Positions 8,192 through 18,078 of a stretch of 64,000 nucleotides of DNA are shown here, piece by piece. The DNA comes from Vibrio sp. FE10. Its GTDB lineage: Bacteria > Pseudomonadota > Gammaproteobacteria > Enterobacterales > Vibrionaceae. Made by a program: the position numbers and the translations under genes. The notes below the pieces were generated by a model. It searched no databases. It was given only the letters and a program-made list of their open reading frames with translations, and was not told where the DNA came from. Numbering within the stretch: position 1 is the stretch's first letter; each line of letters begins with the position of its first letter. The DNA lies in NCBI RefSeq assembly GCF_030297155.1, contig NZ_AP028068.1, positions 186,001 to 250,000 on the forward strand. The letters are read 5' to 3'.

Positions 8192-9444
8192 TACGAGAAA
8201 TCCACCCACACTTCACGGCCACCAACCAACTCTTGGTTATGGTATTGCCATTGATACTGCGCGAGCAGCTTCTCGGTGAGCTCTAGCCCTAGACCAAAGC
8301 CGAGATTATTGTCTTCTACCGTGCCGTCGGTATTGTGATTAACGATGATGACTTTTGAACCAACTTGAACCATATCTACAGTACCGCTTCCTGTGTGTTG
8401 AAAGGCATTACGAATCAAGTTAGTTAATACGATTCGGGTTAACCCGACTGGCAACTGGCACTGTGTGTCATCGCTTTCAAGATTCACGACCACAGTCTTT
8501 CCATTCAATAGATAGGTTAGGTCATGGTTTATCTGTTGCAGCATGTCGCCAAGATGTATGTTTTCCAGAGGCAGGTCTTTGTCTTGTTGTCGAGTTAGCC
8601 ACAACAAGGTCTCTGTCAGGTCTGTCATGGTGAAACCCGCACGCTTGATTCGGTCTATCACTTCAAGCTGCTTTTCAGGGCTCTTACCTTTTTGAATCAG
8701 CTTCTCTAACAGTTCACTGTTGGTTCTTGTTACAGCGATGGGTGTGCGTAATTCGTGACTCGCGTAACCTAAGAACTTCTGCTCTCGTTCTAAGCTGCTT
8801 TGAACCGAACTTAAGCTGTCACGAATGATGTTAGCCAAAGTGTTCAGCTCACTGAAATGAAAATCGGGAGTGGGTTCATTAAGATTATCTTTATCTAACG
8901 ACTTAGCCCAATTTTTGAGTCTTTCAACAGGCGATGCGACCTTACGTAATACCAAAACTAGAATGACCACGAACAGAGTAATCGCGCCTAATGCAGTCAA
9001 AAAAATCGTCACAAAGTGCGGAAGTGCATCGTTATCTATGAAGTGATCTTGCCTTTGAGTAAATACCGCAGAAACATAACGAACCTCGTCACCTTTCATT
9101 ACCTTCATGGCGAAGTAGCCTTCTTCTGGCGGTGAGAATATGGATTTACCAATGATCATTTTAGTAATGAGGTTGAATTGGAGTTCATTCTGCTTGAGGT
9201 TGCTCTGGATGCTTTGTGGCAAGTCACTCCATTGCGTCGCCACAGTAAACTCTTGGTTGGTCATCGGCTTACCGGGTTTTACGGCATCCTGTTGAGCTTG
9301 AGCAATCATAGAACCGCGCATCGCGATATCCATACCCGAAACAAAGTAGTTTACGCTCAATGCAGACAGAACCAGAATCGTCGTGACACCTGTAACCAGA
9401 ATCGCCAATAAAACGTAGATCCTTAAACTTGGTCTGATCTTCAT
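8191..9444 (-). CDS. sensor histidine kinase of the RND-linked two-component system
   Basis: A 417-aa membrane kinase. TM1 is about 8-30, the periplasmic sensor about 31-143, and TM2 about 144-166, then a HAMP-like linker. The H-box is SHELRTP with the phosphorylated His at 230, the N-box has Asn346 (LIRNAFQHT), and the G2 stretch is GFGLGL (382-387). The usual DxGxG loop is poorly conserved (VNHNTDG), so the ATP lid is unusual. Its start overlaps the regulator stop by 4 bases (ATGA). Gene order suggests it senses envelope damage or a pump substrate and controls the pump. Confidence 0.88.
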   Translation of the reverse strand: MKIRPSLRIYVLLAILVTGVTTILVLSALSVNYFVSGMDIAMRGSMIAQAQQDAVKPGKPMTNQEFTVATQWSDLPQSIQSNLKQNELQFNLITKMIIGKSIFSPPEEGYFAMKVMKGDEVRYVSAVFTQRQDHFIDNDALPHFVTIFLTALGAITLFVVILVLVLRKVASPVERLKNWAKSLDKDNLNEPTPDFHFSELNTLANIIRDSLSSVQSSLEREQKFLGYASHELRTPIAVTRTNSELLEKLIQKGKSPEKQLEVIDRIKRAGFTMTDLTETLLWLTRQQDKDLPLENIHLGDMLQQINHDLTYLLNGKTVVVNLESDDTQCQLPVGLTRIVLTNLIRNAFQHTGSGTVDMVQVGSKVIIVNHNTDGTVEDNNLGFGLGLELTEKLLAQYQWQYHNQELVGGREVWVDFS

Positions 9445-10154
9445 TCTTGTCGTAACTCCTTAATCGCAAAGCCTTTACCCGCAATGGTATGCAGCAGCTT
9501 ATTGTCTTGATCAGCATCGACTTGTTTACGCAGGTTGAAGATATGCACTTTTAAGCTATTGCTGTCGGGTTGGTCGTCACCCCACACGCCCTGCATGATC
9601 GTCTCTCGTGAAACAGGATTAGGGCTAGAACGCATCAACACTTCTAAGATTTTGAGCGCAGTTGGGGAGAGCTTGAGAGGTGAATTCGCACGATAAGCTT
9701 GATGTTGCTTAAGGTCGATCTCCAAATCACTCACCGATAAGCGGCTCACCTGACCGCTGCGTCGCTTTGCCAATACTTGCGCTCGAACAATCAACTCTTC
9801 CATCGCAAATGGTTTGATCAAGTAGTCATCGGCTCCCTTTGAAAAACCCGTCAGCTTGTCATCAAGCGTATCACGTGCCGTGAGCATCAATACGGGTGTA
9901 TCGATCCCCTGTGCTCGTAAGTTCTCACACACCTGTAAGCCGTTCATTTTGGGTAAGTTAAGATCGAGTATCACCGCATCATAGCGATTGGTTTCGATGA
10001 GGTTGAGACCAGCTAGACCATTCGCTGCGTGATCGCATTGAATGTCTTCTAAATCGAGGTAATCGATGACAGCCGTCGCCAAATCGAGGTCGTCTTCAAC
10101 CAAAAGCAATTGAAGCTTATCTGTGAGTTTATTAGTGACGGATTCTGCCATCAT
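9441..10154 (-). CDS. OmpR-family response regulator next to RND efflux genes
   Basis: A 237-aa response regulator. The receiver domain has the acidic pocket (VEDD, 19-22), the phosphoacceptor Asp64 (VILDLNLP) and the conserved Lys of IKPF. The C-terminal winged helix ends with the usual hairpin (TIAGKGFAI). It is cotranscribed with the kinase and lies 135 bases after the pump gene. A set of helically phased TTAAC repeats upstream of the efflux operon (16218-16245) is a plausible binding site for it. Confidence 0.9.
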   Translation of the reverse strand: MMAESVTNKLTDKLQLLLVEDDLDLATAVIDYLDLEDIQCDHAANGLAGLNLIETNRYDAVILDLNLPKMNGLQVCENLRAQGIDTPVLMLTARDTLDDKLTGFSKGADDYLIKPFAMEELIVRAQVLAKRRSGQVSRLSVSDLEIDLKQHQAYRANSPLKLSPTALKILEVLMRSSPNPVSRETIMQGVWGDDQPDSNSLKVHIFNLRKQVDADQDNKLLHTIAGKGFAIKELRQE

Positions 10155-10289
10155 GACGACCTCTATTATTAGTTGTTGTGTGGCTTGTTATGCAGTGATC
10201 TTTAATATCTTGTTTAGTAACGAACCTAGACCGATGTAGCAGAGACTCACTCGGCATTCATCAGCCTAGATATATTAGCTTAGCCATTG

Positions 10290-13200
10290 TTAAGCTGTTT
10301 GTTCAACGCCTTTTACTCGATTTGTGACTTTAAGAATCAGCGACTTAATCTCACACTGAATCATTAATAATGCAGGCGTCAGAATCAGCGTAATAAACGT
10401 CGCAAACAAAATACCGTAGCCTAGCGCCGCTGCCGCAGGAATCAGGAATTGAGCCTGCAAAGACGTTTCACTTAATAGTGGTGTCAAACCTGCGAACGTA
10501 GTGACCGATGTAAGTAATACGGCTCTTAATCGACCAGAACACGCTTCAACAATCGCATCGCGAACCGATTTACCTTGCTCCTTAATAAGCTCGTTAAAGC
10601 GAGAAACCAACAACAAGCTGTCATTCACCACCACACCGCTCAACGCTAGAATGCCGTTTAACGATAGGATACTGATTGTTAAGTCATTCCACCAGTGTCC
10701 TAGGATTGCGCCAACAATACCAAATGGAATCGCCGTCATGATGATCACTGGCTGAATGTAAGACTTCAGCGGGATAGCAAGCAGCGTGTAGATAGCAATC
10801 ATGGCGAGTACAAACATGCTCATCATTGAGCTCGCGGTCTCTTCTTGCTCTTCCGTTTCGCCTGCAAAGTCGACCGTTAGTCCCGGATATTGCGCTTCTA
10901 AATCAGGTACAAAGGTGTCTTGCAGCTGATGAACAAGCTCTGCAGGGGCAACAACGTCTTTGTCTAACACTGCGCTGATGTACACAGCACGTTGGCTATC
11001 AATGCGTGTGATTTCTGATACTTGATAATCTGAATGCACTTCAGCAACCGTACTCAAAGGCACCACGGTACCGTCGTTGGTTCTCACGCTTGATTGCTTA
11101 ATATCCGCAATGGTTTGGCGATCCGATTCTGGGTAACGAACTCGAACTTTCACCTCATCTTTACCACGTTGAAATTGCTGAACTATGTCACCACCAAACG
11201 CCTGCAATACTTGTTGTGAAAGGCTTGCCGTATCAAAACCTAGCGCACGGCCTTGTTGTGTTAATTCGAAACGATACTGAGGCTCACCCAGATCCAAGTT
11301 ATGATCAATGCCACTAACACCGTCAATTGCTTGCAGCTTAGTTAAGAACTCATTGCCCGCCGCCGAAGCTGATTCTTCATTCCACGCTTTCAGTTCAACT
11401 TTGAAGTTGTCGACCATCTCCATTTTAGACAAGATTTTGAGCTTCTTAACCCCTTCCATTTGGCCAACAGCCTCTTGCCATGCATCTGCAAACTCGTTCG
11501 ATGTGTAAACACTGTCGCTGTCCAATTCAATTTTCACTTGGCCAGAATCATCGGCATCGGCGATAACCTGAAGGCTCAGCAGTTCCGATGCTTCATCTTG
11601 AGCACCGTATTGCGCTCTCAGTGTTTCATCTGTTTGTGTCGCGGCCGCTTCAAGTACTAATAAGTTTTGTTGGGTTTGGCCAAAACTCGCGTCATTTTGC
11701 ATCGACATGTCAGCAGTCACGGTGTCGCCAGGCATATCAGGGAAGAATGCCACACGAACCGCCCCCGTCATCGGCAAACCTGCCACCAAGATAAGCAGTG
11801 ACAAGAAAACCATCACCACGGCATAACGCAGTTTCAGCGCCCATTCAATCACAGGGCAATAGATGCGCTTATTAAACCAACCTAACCCAGTATCGGCAGC
11901 ATGTTGAACACGAGCCCACAGCCCCTTTTTGTCACTGCGCTTGGTGTTAATGTGCGCAAGGTGAGATGGCAGAATGAATTTAGACTCGACCAAAGACAGC
12001 AACAAACAGATAGTCACGACCGTACCGAACTGAGCGTAAATCTGACCCATTTTACCTTCAACGTTAGCCAGTGCTAAGAAAGCAACAACCGTCGTTAGCA
12101 CACCAAATATGGTCGGTGATGCCACCTTCATGGTGCCTCGAATGGTACTGCCGATCGAGTCGCCTTCTTCCTTGCGTGTGGAGTAGATACTTTCCCCGAC
12201 CACCACCGCATCATCGACCACTATCCCGAGCGCCATAATGAAACCAAAGGTGGTCATTTCATTGATGGTTAAACCCATAAAAGTGTCGGTCATGAAGAAC
12301 ATAGTGCCAAAGAATACGAACGGTAAGCCCGCTGCTACCCAGAAAGCGACACGCACATTAAGGAATACCGCTAATACGATGAATACCAGAGCAATACCCG
12401 TTAACGCATTCTTCACCAACAGGCTCAAACGGTCTTTGATCATGGTACTTTTGTCGTACCAAGTTTCGATTTCGACATCGCTCGGCAGCATGTTGCTGTT
12501 TTCCCAGCGCTCTACCACTTGTTGAGCCTGTTCAACGATGCTGACGACGTCTCCGTATTCATCCATCACGATCTGAATCGCCATCGCATTCTGTTGGTTG
12601 TAACGAGAAAGCATGAAAGTGTCATCAGCAAACATGTCTTCCACGTTAGCAATGTCACCCAATGTAATTTGAGTGCCATCGGTGGTCGTCATCACCGGAA
12701 TCGCATTGAAATCTTGGATCTCATACGCCTGCTCAGACACCTTCAAACGAACCGTTTTTTCACCATTACGAAGGCTGGTAGAAATTGCAGCCGAAGATTC
12801 CGCGTTGATCGCTTCTGAAACATCAGTCAGAGTTAAGCCGTATGCTTGCAGCTTATTCTCATCAACCTCGACTGAGATCATAGGATCAGCCTTAGCCTTA
12901 ATCTCTAAGTCACGAATCGCTGATTGGCTCAACAAGTCCGACTTAAGTTGGTCTGCTAAGCTCTGCAACGTTGCTCGATCTGCATCCCCATAAAGCTGTA
13001 CCCATAAGGCGTGATCTTGCATGCGAGCCTTATCAATCACAGGATTGTCAGCGCCTGCAGGCAGGTTATTAATGGCATCAACCTTAGTTTTAACGTCGGT
13101 TAACAGGGTATCAAGATCATAGGTGCTCGTTTTCTCAATCGAAACGTGGCTGCCGTTCGCATCAGAAGTAGACGTAATACGCTTAATGCCCGGCACGGTT

Positions 13201-13478
13201 TCTAGCGCATCTTCGATCTTAATCGCCAACCCTTCTTCCGCTTGAACAGGGTCACCACTGTCATAAGTCACCGAAACAGTGACAACATCAGGCTCAAGAC
13301 TTGGGAAAGCCTCTTTACGTAATGTGTTGAGCGATAACACGCCAATAATAATCACGCCAACGAGCAATAAGTTCGCTGCCACAGAATTGTTAGCAAACCA
13401 CGCGATTACGCCAGTATGCGGTTTATCTGACATCTGATTACTGTGCACTTGGTTATTAGGTTTCAGCTCGTTAGACAT
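10290..13478 (-). CDS. RND-family efflux pump inner-membrane subunit (AcrB/HAE-like)
   Basis: A 1062-aa proton-driven RND transporter with the standard duplicated plan. TM1 (about 26-45) is followed by a large periplasmic domain, six membrane helices, a second periplasmic domain and a final helix bundle. The proton-relay aspartates appear in TM4 (GIVVDDAVVVGES). With the membrane-fusion protein and outer-membrane channel it should form a tripartite pump exporting hydrophobic or amphiphilic compounds. The start lies 2 bases after the stop of the fusion-protein gene. The substrate cannot be read from sequence, although the hydrophobe-type (not CusA metal-type) motifs favour organic compounds. 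Confidence 0.93.
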   Translation of the reverse strand: MSNELKPNNQVHSNQMSDKPHTGVIAWFANNSVAANLLLVGVIIIGVLSLNTLRKEAFPSLEPDVVTVSVTYDSGDPVQAEEGLAIKIEDALETVPGIKRITSTSDANGSHVSIEKTSTYDLDTLLTDVKTKVDAINNLPAGADNPVIDKARMQDHALWVQLYGDADRATLQSLADQLKSDLLSQSAIRDLEIKAKADPMISVEVDENKLQAYGLTLTDVSEAINAESSAAISTSLRNGEKTVRLKVSEQAYEIQDFNAIPVMTTTDGTQITLGDIANVEDMFADDTFMLSRYNQQNAMAIQIVMDEYGDVVSIVEQAQQVVERWENSNMLPSDVEIETWYDKSTMIKDRLSLLVKNALTGIALVFIVLAVFLNVRVAFWVAAGLPFVFFGTMFFMTDTFMGLTINEMTTFGFIMALGIVVDDAVVVGESIYSTRKEEGDSIGSTIRGTMKVASPTIFGVLTTVVAFLALANVEGKMGQIYAQFGTVVTICLLLSLVESKFILPSHLAHINTKRSDKKGLWARVQHAADTGLGWFNKRIYCPVIEWALKLRYAVVMVFLSLLILVAGLPMTGAVRVAFFPDMPGDTVTADMSMQNDASFGQTQQNLLVLEAAATQTDETLRAQYGAQDEASELLSLQVIADADDSGQVKIELDSDSVYTSNEFADAWQEAVGQMEGVKKLKILSKMEMVDNFKVELKAWNEESASAAGNEFLTKLQAIDGVSGIDHNLDLGEPQYRFELTQQGRALGFDTASLSQQVLQAFGGDIVQQFQRGKDEVKVRVRYPESDRQTIADIKQSSVRTNDGTVVPLSTVAEVHSDYQVSEITRIDSQRAVYISAVLDKDVVAPAELVHQLQDTFVPDLEAQYPGLTVDFAGETEEQEETASSMMSMFVLAMIAIYTLLAIPLKSYIQPVIIMTAIPFGIVGAILGHWWNDLTISILSLNGILALSGVVVNDSLLLVSRFNELIKEQGKSVRDAIVEACSGRLRAVLLTSVTTFAGLTPLLSETSLQAQFLIPAAAALGYGILFATFITLILTPALLMIQCEIKSLILKVTNRVKGVEQTA

Positions 13479-13480
13479 AA

Positions 13481-14728
13481 CTAACCCTCCGCCTTAGCCA
13501 GTACAACCATGCCTGATTTAAAGCTGCTTAATGGACGCTTGACCACTTGCACACTGTCACTATTTGATTCTGTAAGGCTATTCAGATCCGCAGAGTTGCT
13601 CAGTTTGGTAGGGTCGATGTAAATCAAACCGCCCTTTTCAAATTCAACATCCGCGTTTGATTTAGAAAGCAGACCGTTGTCATCCACAAACCACAGGTCA
13701 CCTTGTTGCGAAAGTGCTGAAGCTGGCAGCTCCCATAATTGGTTTAATTGTTTTCCAGCAATCGTTGCTTGCACGAACGTACCCGGATAAAGATCTTTGT
13801 CTTGTTCCAAAGGATTATCGACTTTCACGATCAGTGAACGTTGACGTGTGTCTTGTTGTAAATGCTGCTCTACTCGCTCGACATAGCCTTGCCATTGGAA
13901 TTGACCGTCAGAACTCGACAGAGTCACTGGCCACGGCTGTTGTTTCAATTGCGAGTTATCGCTGCTCGGCAGACTCAACCATTGGCTTTCAGACAAAGGC
14001 ACAGAGACTTCAACCTCATCGATGCTGTATAACGTAGCGATCTGCGCGCCCGTTTGTGCGTAGCTTCCCGGTTGAACATCACGGCTCACGACCAACGAAT
14101 CAAAAGGGGCAACCAAAGTTGTTTTTTCAAGGTCTTGCACAGCCTTCACCAATTCAAGCTTGGCGTTCTCTAAAGCTGCTGTTACTTGTGCCAGTTGTGG
14201 CTCACGCAATACCAAAGGTGAATCAGGCTCGCCCGACAAACCAGAACGTTGCCATTCAGACTTAGCTTGTTCGCCTTGTCTCTGTTCTTCCAATAAATCC
14301 AGTTGAGCTTGAGCCACATTCGCCTTTGCTTGGGTTACCGCTTGTTGGTAACTGGTCGAATCGATATTGGCGATCACCTCACCTTGGCCAATCACTTGCC
14401 CTGTTTCAAACTGCGAACTGATCGTTTCTACTCGGCCGCCGACTTCCGTTGAAAACATCAATTCGTAACGCGACTTCGCTTCTCCGTAACCCACAACTTC
14501 TGCTTGGTAGTTACCCAATGTTGCGAGCACCACAGACACTTGCTGCTGTTGTGATACAGCTAAAGTCGTCGTGTCAATATCAACAGACACAGCTTGAGGC
14601 TCTGAAACCGTTAGTTCACTCACCTTCTGAGGAGCAGATGCCACTTGAGAACCGTTGTAAGCAAGGGCAGCAAAGATGCTTGAACCAGCCACTAGAGTGA
14701 TGGCAATTGTGATGGTATTCAGTTTCAT
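13481..14728 (-). CDS. RND periplasmic membrane-fusion protein
   Basis: A 415-aa HlyD/AcrA-type adaptor. It has an N-terminal hydrophobic signal/anchor (about 7-25), split lipoyl halves, an alpha-helical hairpin rich in Gln/Glu (about 125-200), and beta-barrel and membrane-proximal domains. No lipobox Cys is visible at the signal end. It bridges the pump encoded downstream and the channel encoded upstream. Its ATG overlaps the channel gene stop by 4 bases, so the three are translated as one unit. Confidence 0.9.
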   Translation of the reverse strand: MKLNTITIAITLVAGSSIFAALAYNGSQVASAPQKVSELTVSEPQAVSVDIDTTTLAVSQQQQVSVVLATLGNYQAEVVGYGEAKSRYELMFSTEVGGRVETISSQFETGQVIGQGEVIANIDSTSYQQAVTQAKANVAQAQLDLLEEQRQGEQAKSEWQRSGLSGEPDSPLVLREPQLAQVTAALENAKLELVKAVQDLEKTTLVAPFDSLVVSRDVQPGSYAQTGAQIATLYSIDEVEVSVPLSESQWLSLPSSDNSQLKQQPWPVTLSSSDGQFQWQGYVERVEQHLQQDTRQRSLIVKVDNPLEQDKDLYPGTFVQATIAGKQLNQLWELPASALSQQGDLWFVDDNGLLSKSNADVEFEKGGLIYIDPTKLSNSADLNSLTESNSDSVQVVKRPLSSFKSGMVVLAKAEG

Positions 14729-16173
14729 GAAGATACTCCCAAGCCCAGAGCTAGGCCTAAATCAATTCGGTTTACGAGACGGTTATAGATGGTTTGTGTT
14801 AGCTGCGATTCAAGGTCATAGGTTTGTTGCTGAACAGTAAGTAAATCAAAAATGTCGACCAAACCCTGACGGTATTTCTCTTCATAGCTGGTGAAGCTGC
14901 GTTGTGCGCTCACTAAGGCATTCGTTAGATGTTGCTGTTGAAGCGTTAATGACGACTCTTGACCCATCGCGTTCTCCACTTCATTCACCGCACTGAGCAA
15001 TGTTTCTTGGTAAGCCCAGTAACTGGTTTCAGTGGTTAGGTCTGCAATCTCAGCCTGTGCTTTCAGCTTGCCACCTTGAAACAGTGGTGCTGATACTTGG
15101 CCAAGCGCACTCCACAAAGGTCCAGTCAACAAGGCTTCACTCGGAGATTCCGCCATATCGGTTAGGCTTGCAGATAAACTGATCGAAGGCAGCATCGCTT
15201 TGTATGCTGCATCAGCTCGTAGTGTTTCCGCTTCGATATTGAAGAAAGCGGCTTGAAGATCCGGACGCCCTGCCAGATCTTGCGTCGGCATGTTGTCTAG
15301 CGGATTAATGATGGTTGGGAATGAACCGAGTTCAGCAAGCGATAACTCATCAGATTCACCACTCCACTGCCCAGTTAACAAAACCAATTCACGTCGGCTT
15401 TGTGCAAGCTGCTCGCGGTAGTCAGCTAAAGTTGCCTGAGTCGATGCGCTGCTGGTTTTCGCGTTATCCAGATCTTCAAGGCTACCTAGCCCTGCTCGGT
15501 AACGTTCTAAAACAAGCTCTTCGTTATTTTCTAGAATCACTAAGCGCTGCGCTTCAATATCAACAAGCTGCTGCTTCAAACTGATATCAAGCCAACCTCT
15601 CATCACACTCGCGACCAAAAGATCTTGAGCGCCCTGAAGATTAGCTTGAGACGTCGCTATATCTTTTAAAGCAGCGTTGTTTGTGTCTGCAAGCTTCTGC
15701 CATAGGTCAAGCTCCCAACCGACAGTCACATCTGTGGTATAGGTTTCAGTGGTGCTTGAGCCGTTAGTGCCTTCGTCCGCTTTGCCTGAAAAGCTCGCAT
15801 CTACGGTTGGCAAGCGGTCGCCAGACGTCACACCTTGTTGTGCATAGGCTATTTTGAGTGCTGTGATGCTTTGTTGGAGGCTTGGACTGTTCTGCAGCGC
15901 ACGCTCGATATAGAGATCGAGTTCTGGTGCATTCACGAGATCGGTGAGTTGCAACTTCTCAGCTTCCAGATCTTGGCCGTTAGAAGCATTTTGATCCAAA
16001 GCCTGTTCATCAGAGGCTTGTTGGATCAGCTCTGAGAGCAAGCTTTGCTGCGTTTGATTGGTACTTTGTTCAGCTAGCGATACGTAATCAGCCTGACTGG
16101 TTGAAGTACAACCGATCAAACCAATTAGAGCGAGCGCGATGACGGAATGTTTTAAAGGAAGATTCAATTTCAT
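14725..16173 (-). CDS. TolC-like outer-membrane efflux lipoprotein (NodT/OprM type)
   Basis: A 482-aa outer-membrane factor. It has a lipoprotein signal peptide with lipobox LIGC (Cys22) and two repeats of the OEP domain, rich in Ala/Gln coiled-coil helices. Proteins of this type form trimeric channels that receive substrates from the RND pump. It is first in the operon, about 30-70 bases downstream of a promoter region with three phased TTAAC motifs. An AGGAGA ribosome site precedes the ATG. Confidence 0.9.
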   Translation of the reverse strand: MKLNLPLKHSVIALALIGLIGCTSTSQADYVSLAEQSTNQTQQSLLSELIQQASDEQALDQNASNGQDLEAEKLQLTDLVNAPELDLYIERALQNSPSLQQSITALKIAYAQQGVTSGDRLPTVDASFSGKADEGTNGSSTTETYTTDVTVGWELDLWQKLADTNNAALKDIATSQANLQGAQDLLVASVMRGWLDISLKQQLVDIEAQRLVILENNEELVLERYRAGLGSLEDLDNAKTSSASTQATLADYREQLAQSRRELVLLTGQWSGESDELSLAELGSFPTIINPLDNMPTQDLAGRPDLQAAFFNIEAETLRADAAYKAMLPSISLSASLTDMAESPSEALLTGPLWSALGQVSAPLFQGGKLKAQAEIADLTTETSYWAYQETLLSAVNEVENAMGQESSLTLQQQHLTNALVSAQRSFTSYEEKYRQGLVDIFDLLTVQQQTYDLESQLTQTIYNRLVNRIDLGLALGLGVSS

Positions 16174-16217
16174 CTTCTTGTCTCCTGTAAGAATGGAGAC
16201 AAGATAACGAGTTGGAG

Positions 16218-16245
16218 GTTAAGAGAGGGTTAAGGCGAACGTTAA
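16218..16245 (-). promoter_or_regulatory. three phased TTAAC repeats upstream of the efflux operon
   Basis: On the minus strand TTAAC occurs three times (complement at 16241-16245, 16229-16233, 16218-16222) with 12 and 11 bp periods, that is, on one face of the helix. OmpR-family regulators typically bind such direct repeats. A -10-like TATCTT follows. The likely ligand is the response regulator encoded in the same operon; this is inference. Confidence 0.5.
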
Positions 16246-16286
16246 CCCTAAAGAAAATGCATAGAGCGTACGTTTAAACTTCTGAT

Positions 16287-16556
16287 TTACGCTTCTGACT
16301 TGCTTGAGAAGAGCCCACCGATCTTATATCCAATCGCATAACAAACCACAGCAATAGTCACAAACACCAATGCTGAGAAGAAGTACGCCACCGATGCTGC
16401 TACGCCAGTGCCCCACACAACGCTGAACACCAAACCAAGATAAGCCTCTTGCGGCCACTGAGAGATAGGAAACTGAGTACCACCAGCAATAAGATAAACC
16501 ATTGCAAACAAGCCGATAAAGGCGGTGATAAGACCGATGAGAACGCGCATATTCAT
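16287..16556 (-). CDS. small integral membrane protein, unknown function
   Basis: An 89-aa hydrophobic protein with two or three membrane helices (about 3-25, 38-58, 60-80) and a short charged C-terminal tail. The function is not recognised. It lies upstream of the efflux operon on the same strand, with a separate promoter region between. It could be a stand-alone envelope protein. Confidence 0.65.
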   Translation of the reverse strand: MNMRVLIGLITAFIGLFAMVYLIAGGTQFPISQWPQEAYLGLVFSVVWGTGVAASVAYFFSALVFVTIAVVCYAIGYKIGGLFSSKSEA

Positions 16557-16768
16557 GGGAAGGCCCTTGATTTATTGGACTTGGTTACTTTTGTTCTGGT
16601 GAAAACCGATTGTTCTTAATCGAAACCGAACGTTATTAATCGCAACCTAATGATATTCAAGTATATCGGATAAAACAGGCTTGCTCTATTACTCTTCCGA
16701 GTGAGCCTTATACACTACAGAGTAATGAAAGTGGTGGTTTGAATCTGAATCAACTAAAGCAGCAGGCA

Positions 16769-16822
16769 CAAAAAAGCGGAAACCTTCTTACGTAAACTCC
16801 GTAAGCAAGATACCCGCTTTTA
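16769..16822 (-). terminator. intrinsic terminator of nupC
   Basis: AAAAGCGG (16772-16779) pairs with CCGCTTTT (16814-16821), with an inner CTTACG/CGTAAG stem. A T-run follows on the minus strand. Confidence 0.75.
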
Positions 16823-16851
16823 TTGAATCTAACTATTTTACTGAATCTAGC

Positions 16852-18060
16852 TTAAAGTAGGATGAAGATACCCGCTAAACATGCACTCATTAGGTTGGCT
16901 AGCGTACCAGCAGCAACGGCTTTCAAGCCTAAGTTTGCTACTTCAGCACGACGCTCTGGTGCCATCACACCGATAGAACCCAGTTGAATCGCGATTGAGC
17001 CAATGTTAGCAAAGCCACACAAAGCAAAAGTTACAATTACTTGGCTGTGTTCAGATAGTAGCTCTTTGTTCTCTACGAAGTCGATGAAAGCAACGAACTC
17101 GTTCATTACGATTTTCTGACCGATGTAAGAACCCGCCATCAAGACTTCATCACTTGGAATACCAATCAGCCATGCTAGTGGTGAGAAAAGGTAACCGAAG
17201 ATAGCTTGCAGCGTAATACCCGCAAAACCGAACGTTTCACCTAAGCTTTCAAGGCCCGTGTTGACCATTGCAATCACACTCACGAATGCAATCAACATAG
17301 TACCAACGGCTACTGCCACCTTCATACCGTTCATCGCGCCGCTTGCCAATGCATCGATCACGTTGCTTTGGTCAGCTTTATCTAGCTCAATGTGCTCATA
17401 GTCACTTGGCGTGTTGCGCTCAGGAACAATGATCTTCGCCATCAATAAACTACCAGGAGCCGCCATGAAGCTTGCTGCGATAAGGTATTTAAGCTCAACA
17501 CCTAATCCTGCATAGCCACCAAGCACACTACCCGCAACAGACGCCATACCACCAGCCATGACAGCAAACAGTTCAGAACGAGTCATAGATTTTAAAAACG
17601 GACGAATAAGAAGAGGAGACTCACCCTGAGAAAGGAAGATGTTGCCCGTAGCGACCAAGGATTCAGCTTTGCTGGTGCCCAGCAGTTTTTGCACCGCTCC
17701 ACCAAGAACTTGAATCACTTTTTGCATGATGCCTAAGTAATAAAGTGCCGAGATCAAAGCGCTAAAGAAGATGATAATAGGAAGAACGCGAATCGCGAAA
17801 ATGAAACCATCAGTAGCAAGGTCACCAAAAAGGAAAGCGATACCAGCGTCCGCAAAACCAAGCAGGCTTGAAACACCATTGCTCATGCTCGTTAGTGCTA
17901 ATTGTCCCCATGGGAAATACAACACTAAGGCTGCAAAACCAATTTGAAGTAACAATGCACGAGACACGGTTTTCCAGTTAATAGAAGAGCGACTCTCAGA
18001 TAGCAGACATGCGCAAGCAATCAGTGCAATAACACCGACAAGACCAAATAGAATATTCAT
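16852..18060 (-). CDS. nupC: concentrative nucleoside transporter NupC
   Basis: About 402 aa from ATG 18060, chosen because AGGA lies 6 bases upstream; a TTG 15 bases earlier is less likely. The protein has the CNT-family plan: an N-terminal hydrophobic core (three helices), the Gate domain and the C-terminal NupC domain. Family stretches such as SQGESPLLIRPF and GFANIGSIAIQ are visible. It imports nucleosides with Na+ or H+. The leader is unusually long and holds a hairpin element and a 39-codon ORF. Further upstream lie a PurR/CytR-like palindrome and a CRP-like motif, consistent with control by purine or nucleoside availability. Confidence 0.93.
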   Translation of the reverse strand: MNILFGLVGVIALIACACLLSESRSSINWKTVSRALLLQIGFAALVLYFPWGQLALTSMSNGVSSLLGFADAGIAFLFGDLATDGFIFAIRVLPIIIFFSALISALYYLGIMQKVIQVLGGAVQKLLGTSKAESLVATGNIFLSQGESPLLIRPFLKSMTRSELFAVMAGGMASVAGSVLGGYAGLGVELKYLIAASFMAAPGSLLMAKIIVPERNTPSDYEHIELDKADQSNVIDALASGAMNGMKVAVAVGTMLIAFVSVIAMVNTGLESLGETFGFAGITLQAIFGYLFSPLAWLIGIPSDEVLMAGSYIGQKIVMNEFVAFIDFVENKELLSEHSQVIVTFALCGFANIGSIAIQLGSIGVMAPERRAEVANLGLKAVAAGTLANLMSACLAGIFILL

Positions 18061-18078
18061 AATGTGTCCTAGCAATCC

